A stretch of 64,000 bases of DNA, taken from the NCBI GenBank assembly GCA_021771715.1, contig JAETOO010000019.1, forward strand, positions 1 through 64,000. Reading direction: 5' to 3'. This DNA comes from Oscillospiraceae bacterium (GTDB taxonomy: Bacteria; Bacillota; Clostridia; Lachnospirales; Lachnospiraceae). The notes below the pieces were generated by a model. That model had not been told where the DNA came from, did not search any database, and saw nothing but the letters and a program-made list of their open reading frames with translations. Positions 60,206 to 64,000 of the stretch are shown here, in pieces; within the stretch, counting starts at the first letter, position 1; the number at the start of each line of letters is the position of its first letter. A program made the position numbers and the translations under genes.

Positions 60206-60492
60206 CTTGCAGTAAGGTTGATGCACAAATACAACGTAATTGTGGTAACGGAACAGAACGCTCTTTTTTGCAAGTAGAAATATTGGTAAATTACATAGTG
60301 TATTTCATGAAATTTCAGGATAATTCATGATACTAGTATAAACCAAATATCAGGATGTTACAATAAATTTTCTTTTCTTTTTTATGATTTTAGAGTATGA
60401 TGGTTACAGTTCAAATTAGTGATTGCTTAGAAAAAGCATCAAGATTGTATTGTTATGATCGCGTGAGATTTAGGAGTGTTGATTTAGAAAAA

Positions 60493-60508
60493 TGTTTCAC
60501 GTGAAACA
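60493..60508. other. parS site 1
   Basis: TGTTTCACGTGAAACA, a perfect 16-bp parS palindrome, lies 26 nt upstream of the hypothetical gene at 60535. ParB nucleates here. Confidence 0.95.
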
Positions 60509-60534
60509 AAAGAAAAGGAATAAGATGAAGAATT

Positions 60535-61614
60535 ATGCTGAGAGAGTATATTGAATCTTTATATAATGCAAATAAATCGGAACTAGAGGAATTGGAAAAA
60601 AGGATGAGAACCTTGATGCAGGACTTGTCCTGTGCGGAAGAGTGGATGCATAATCTTCTGCAGAACCAGAATCTGGACAGAAATATCTTTTCACCGCGAA
60701 GTCAGTGGAGTGAAGGACAGGAAAAGCTGAGTGCCGCAAAAAGTAATCTGGAGGAAATACGCCAGAAGGTCGAGTACACACGTGAAAAGATTGAGGATAG
60801 CCTGAAAAAGAGAGAGGAATTGAAAAAAATGCTTGAAGAGGCTGCACGCTCAGATGAGGATAATTCTTTGCGTGGAGGAGAGGAGCAAGAAAAGAAAGGA
60901 GAAGAAGAAAAAGAAAAAGAAGAAAAAGAGAATCCAAGTGATCCTAAGAGTAGCAAAGAGCAGCAGAGTCAACAGAACCAGTCGCAAATAGATATTGATG
61001 AGAAAAAAAGCGAATGTGCGGATGAAAAACGAGAATCGGATATAAAAAAACAGGCATTCGATGTATATGGAGCATCTAAAACATTTGAAATAACAGATAT
61101 AGTGAATGGAACAGGAAAAGCAGAAACATCAGAAATATTAGAATCATCAGGTAAAATAGATACACCAGAAATACAGAAAATAGAGAATACAGCAGAAATA
61201 CCAGATACTTCAGGTGTTCAAAAAGCATTGGAAGTACCGGATGCTTCAAGAACGTTAGAAAGATTGGGCACTTCAAGAATATTAGAAAAATCGAATATTT
61301 CAAAGGGACCAGAAATATCAGATTCTTCAAGTATAACAGCAATATCAGAAATACCAGGGATACCAGATATGCTAGATATTTCAGATATTCCAGATACATT
61401 AGCAACCTCAGGAATAGACAGTACAATACAAAGAAAAACAGAAAATGTTTCACGTGAAACATTGGATGCGCGATATGAAGAGGCTCTCGGAGAATTGTAT
61501 AAGGAAACGGAGCTTTGTCTGGCCTTGCTGAACGGAAACAGAAATAAATGTAAAAGTGAATTGTTGAAACTGAAAAAGATGATAAAAAAATATGCGGAAG
61601 AAATAAGAAAATAG
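60535..61614 (+). CDS. Coiled-coil/low-complexity protein encoded amid parS sites, function unknown
   Basis: This 359-aa protein was not recognised. The N-terminal part (residues 1-105) is predicted coiled coil (YNANKSELEELEKRMRTLMQ; QKVEYTREKIEDSLKKREEL). The middle (about 105-310) is Glu/Lys-rich and then a Ser/Glu/Ile/Pro/Asp repeat region with units such as EIPDTSG, EVPDAS, EIPGIPD and DISDIPD. The C-terminal 50 residues are helical (RYEEALGELYKETELCLALL) and basic at the end. Codons are A-rich, unlike neighbours. A perfect parS site lies inside the gene (encoding NVSRET), and parA follows. A role in segregation is speculation. The start has a weak site (AAAAGGAA at 15 nt). Confidence 0.7.
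   Translation: MLREYIESLYNANKSELEELEKRMRTLMQDLSCAEEWMHNLLQNQNLDRNIFSPRSQWSEGQEKLSAAKSNLEEIRQKVEYTREKIEDSLKKREELKKMLEEAARSDEDNSLRGGEEQEKKGEEEKEKEEKENPSDPKSSKEQQSQQNQSQIDIDEKKSECADEKRESDIKKQAFDVYGASKTFEITDIVNGTGKAETSEILESSGKIDTPEIQKIENTAEIPDTSGVQKALEVPDASRTLERLGTSRILEKSNISKGPEISDSSSITAISEIPGIPDMLDISDIPDTLATSGIDSTIQRKTENVSRETLDARYEEALGELYKETELCLALLNGNRNKCKSELLKLKKMIKKYAEEIRK
61446..61461. other. parS site 2, inside a coding sequence
   Basis: Perfect TGTTTCACGTGAAACA within the hypothetical gene; it encodes VSRET in that frame. Confidence 0.95.
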
Positions 61615-61642
61615 GGAACCGTTTTTGTGAAAAGCAGAGAAA

Positions 61643-61658
61643 TGTTTCACGTGAAACA
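61643..61658. other. parS site 3
   Basis: Perfect TGTTTCACGTGAAACA in the spacer before parA, extended to AATGTTTCACGTGAAACATT. Confidence 0.95.
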
Positions 61659-61744
61659 TTTCTCTATGGTATTTGCGATGTATCGGTGCTATACTTGATT
61701 TGTCGATAAACATAAAGACAGACAAGAGGATAACTTTTTAAAAA

Positions 61745-61760
61745 TGTTTCACGTGAAACA
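61745..61760. other. parS site 4
   Basis: Perfect TGTTTCACGTGAAACA 31 nt upstream of parA, extended to AATGTTTCACGTGAAACATT; close enough to influence the parA promoter or leader. Confidence 0.95.
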
Positions 61761-61791
61761 TTTTAGGATCGCGAAGGGAGTAAAATAACTA

Positions 61792-62568
61792 ATGGGTAGA
61801 ACGATAGTTATTGCGAACCAGAAGGGTGGAGTGGGGAAGACAACGACTTCTATTAATTTATCTGCTTCACTGGCGGATCAGGGGAAAAAGGTACTTGTGA
61901 TTGATATGGATCCCCAGGGGAACACGACAAGTGGCCTGGGAGTGGAAAAGGACGAGGTGGAGAATACCGTATATGAGCTTCTGCTGGGGGAGTGCACGAT
62001 TCAGGAGTGTTTGCAGAAGGATGTGTTCGATAATTTGTCTGTCCTGCCGTCCAATATTAATCTGGCCGGTGCCGAGATTGAACTGCTGGGAGTGGAGAAC
62101 AAGGAGTATTTGCTGAAAAGTGCACTTGATGAGATTAAAGAGGAATATGACTTTATTATCATTGACTGCCCGCCATCCCTGAACATGCTGACCATCAATT
62201 CCATGTGTGCCGGGGATACGGTGCTGGTGCCGATTCAGTGCGAATACTACGCGCTTGAGGGACTGAGCCAGCTGATCCATACGATTGATCTGGTGAAGGA
62301 GCGGCTGAACCCGGAGCTCGAGATTGAGGGCGTAGTCTTTACCATGTATGATGCCAGAACGAATCTGTCTCTGCAGGTGGTTGAGAATGTCAAGAGTAAT
62401 CTGAATCAGAAGGTATATAAGAGCATCATTCCGCGAAATGTACGCTTGGCGGAGGCACCGAGCTATGGAATGCCGATCACGAAATACGATGCGAAATCCA
62501 CAGGTGCGGAGAGTTATCGGCTGTTGGCGGAGGAAGTGATACATAGGGGAGAAGAAGAATGGCAGTAA
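61792..62568 (+). CDS. parA: Chromosome partitioning ATPase ParA (Soj)
   Basis: This 258-aa deviant-Walker ATPase has [13 protein letters not shown] (signature Lys included), [13 protein letters not shown] and [10 protein letters not shown]. It binds DNA nonspecifically and moves origin-bound ParB; in Firmicutes Soj also controls DnaA. The ATG lies about 11 nt after GAAGGGAG. The last codons overlap parB by 10 nt. Confidence 0.97.
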   Translation: MGRTIVIANQKGGVGKTTTSINLSASLADQGKKVLVIDMDPQGNTTSGLGVEKDEVENTVYELLLGECTIQECLQKDVFDNLSVLPSNINLAGAEIELLGVENKEYLLKSALDEIKEEYDFIIIDCPPSLNMLTINSMCAGDTVLVPIQCEYYALEGLSQLIHTIDLVKERLNPELEIEGVVFTMYDARTNLSLQVVENVKSNLNQKVYKSIIPRNVRLAEAPSYGMPITKYDAKSTGAESYRLLAEEVIHRGEEEWQ

Positions 62569-63539
62569 AAAAGACAGGATTGGGGAAAGGATTGGATTCA
62601 CTGATTGCTCCGAAGACAGGAGGATCTAAAAAAATGGACAAGCCGGCTGACTTGTCAAAACAACAGCCGGAAAAGGAAACGATTGTCAAGACAGTTGTGA
62701 AAAAGGAAGAGGTAAAGCTGAGAATCAGTGAGGTGGAGCCGAATCGCGATCAGCCGAGAAAGAGATTCGACGAGGATGCATTGCTTGAGCTGGCTGATTC
62801 CATTCGGCAGTTCGGAGTCTTGCAGCCGTTGCTGGTGCAGAAGCGAGAAGGGTACTATGAGATTATCGCGGGGGAGCGCCGCTGGCGTGCCGCTAAGATG
62901 GCGGGATTAAAGGAGATCCCTGTGATCATCAAGGATTTTACGGATCAGCAGATCGTGGAAATCTCGCTCATAGAGAATATCCAGAGGGAGGATCTGAACC
63001 CGATCGAAGAAGCATTGGCCTATAAGCGCCTCCTGACGGAATTTAAACTAAAACAGGATGAGGTCGCAGAGCGCGTCTCAAAGAGCAGAACGTCTGTGAC
63101 AAATTCCGTCCGGCTGCTGAAACTGGATTCCAGGGTACAGCAGATGGTCATCGACGAGATGATCTCAACCGGCCACGCGCGGGCGCTGCTCGCAATCGAG
63201 GACGGAGATCTGCAGTATAAGATTGCAATGCAGGTGTTTGACGAAAAGCTGAGCGTCCGGGAAGTCGAGAAGCTGATGAAGTCCATGCAGGAGGATCCGT
63301 CTAAGAAGAAGGAAAAAGAGAAGGCGGGAAATGACTTTATTTATCAGGACCTTGAGGAGAGAATGAAGGCGCTCTTCGGGACAAAGGTGACGATTAATCA
63401 CCGGGCGAACAATCAGGGGAAGATTGTGATCGACTATTACTCCAATGACGAGCTCGAGCGGCTCATGGAACTGTTTCAGACGATGCACACGCAGAATGTC
63501 GTGCGAGAGGCAGAGAATGTGTTGAATGAGGAAAGCTGA
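62559..63539 (+). CDS. parB: Chromosome partitioning protein ParB (Spo0J)
   Basis: This 326-aa CTPase and DNA clamp binds parS. It has an N-terminal ParA-contact segment ([15 protein letters not shown]), the CTP/box motifs [17 protein letters not shown] and [14 protein letters not shown], and [16 protein letters not shown] helix-turn-helix ([20 protein letters not shown]) and a C-terminal dimer domain complete it. AGGGGAGAAG lies before the ATG within parA. Its 3' end is repeated downstream. Confidence 0.97.
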   Translation: MAVKKTGLGKGLDSLIAPKTGGSKKMDKPADLSKQQPEKETIVKTVVKKEEVKLRISEVEPNRDQPRKRFDEDALLELADSIRQFGVLQPLLVQKREGYYEIIAGERRWRAAKMAGLKEIPVIIKDFTDQQIVEISLIENIQREDLNPIEEALAYKRLLTEFKLKQDEVAERVSKSRTSVTNSVRLLKLDSRVQQMVIDEMISTGHARALLAIEDGDLQYKIAMQVFDEKLSVREVEKLMKSMQEDPSKKKEKEKAGNDFIYQDLEERMKALFGTKVTINHRANNQGKIVIDYYSNDELERLMELFQTMHTQNVVREAENVLNEES

Positions 63540-63652
63540 TTGCGAAGCAGAGAATGTGCTGAATGAGGGAAGCTGATTGCGAGACGGAGGATGTGTTGAA
63601 TGAGGAAAGCTGATTGCGAGACAAAGGATGTGTTAAATGAGGAAAGTTGATT
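63503..63652 (+). repeat. Tandem duplication of the parB 3' end
   Basis: The last codons of parB (63503-63541, encoding AENVLNEES and stop) are followed by three 37-bp copies (63542-63578, 63579-63615, 63616-63652). These diverge slightly, mostly by transitions, and are out of frame with parB because of the stop. Confidence 0.9.
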
Positions 63653-63761
63653 GCGAGGCGGAAGGCTGTACCTGAATGAAAAAGTTCATCGAAGTACAGG
63701 ATCATTTTTCTGAATAAGAAAGCTTTGAAGTAGTAGAATAAAATGAATAAGGGGAATCAGA

Positions 63762-64000
63762 ATGGAAAGTAGTATCTTAAATTCACTCGGAATAGATCCG
63801 GGCATCATCGTGATTGCGATGATGGGTATCATGATTTTTGTGCTTCTGTACATGGTACGCGTATCTATGAAAATGACCCGGTTTATGAAGCGATACCGCA
63901 TCTTTATGAAGGGGAAGGATGCTGTGTCGCTGGAAAAGGCGTTCGCACAGCGCTTTATCGAGGTCGACAAGCTCACGGAGATGACGCGGATCAACACGGA
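63762..64000 (+). CDS. DUF4446-like protein (partial, runs off the right edge)
   Basis: The first 79 codons of a protein with an N-terminal membrane helix (IIVIAMMGIMIFVLLYMVRV) and a following YRIFMKGKDAVSLE segment, the pattern of DUF4446, commonly found after parB in Clostridia. The function is unknown. AAGGGG precedes the ATG at 63762. The gene continues beyond the window. Confidence 0.75.
   Translation, partial: MESSILNSLGIDPGIIVIAMMGIMIFVLLYMVRVSMKMTRFMKRYRIFMKGKDAVSLEKAFAQRFIEVDKLTEMTRINT

Noticed and set aside
60525..60554. Nine-codon leader peptide before the coiled-coil gene
   Set aside because: An ATG at 60525 has a better-spaced AAGGAA than the ATG at 60535, but so short an ORF without any attenuator structure is not convincing.

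Overview
The window spans a chromosomal replication origin of a Gram-positive anaerobe of the class Clostridia, most likely a Lachnospiraceae member. The grounds are the gene order (dnaA-dnaN-yaaA-recF-gyrB-gyrA on one side, rpmH-rnpA-yidD-yidC-jag-mnmE-mnmG-rsmG-parA-parB on the other), an ATP synthase whose c subunit carries Na+-type ligands, a MurT/GatD pair, class I c-di-GMP and SAM-I riboswitches, and GC-rich coding sequence with AT-rich spacers. The genus cannot be fixed from the sequence alone. The origin lies around dnaA (two clusters of DnaA boxes, about 47.88-48.19 kb and 49.86-49.94 kb). Most genes to its left are on the minus strand and most to its right on the plus strand, so they run with replication.

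Left arm, from the left edge: a consensus promoter reading left out of the window (probably an rRNA operon) and tRNA-Ser(GCU); an orphan sugar-ABC ATPase; a DEDDh exonuclease; glycogen phosphorylase; isoleucyl-tRNA synthetase; a DUF624 membrane protein. From 10 to 17 kb there is a secreted Pro-Pro-endopeptidase-like metalloprotease behind a c-di-GMP riboswitch. It is divergent from a small type IV pilus-like operon (PilC-, PilT- and pseudopilin-like proteins) whose first gene, a transglutaminase-like lipoprotein, has lost its start to an intergenic repeat. An AT-rich AbiEi/AbiEii toxin-antitoxin pair with a clear inverted-repeat operator follows, then an HTH regulator pair, the complete ATP synthase operon, a second modular copy of the repeat (27.4-27.75 kb), an AI-2E family transporter, an RluA synthase, an AAA-ATPase/nuclease fusion, a PHP phosphoesterase, a PfkB kinase and a two-component system.

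The 35.8-38.4 kb stretch is rich in non-coding structure: a 242-bp element with 27-bp perfect inverted ends, a SAM-I riboswitch upstream of metK, and a compact locus with every hallmark of a par/Fst type I toxin-antitoxin system. That locus has a 30-residue hydrophobic peptide, convergent promoters, a shared terminator and a direct repeat that makes the antisense RNA complementary to the toxin start. MurT/GatD and the replication genes follow.

Right arm: the ribosomal protein L34 to ParB block with four perfect parS sites, one of them inside a coding sequence. The spacers of this arm hold at least six unrelated short tandem arrays, two of which duplicate the start of mnmG and the end of parB. 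The window ends inside a DUF4446 gene.
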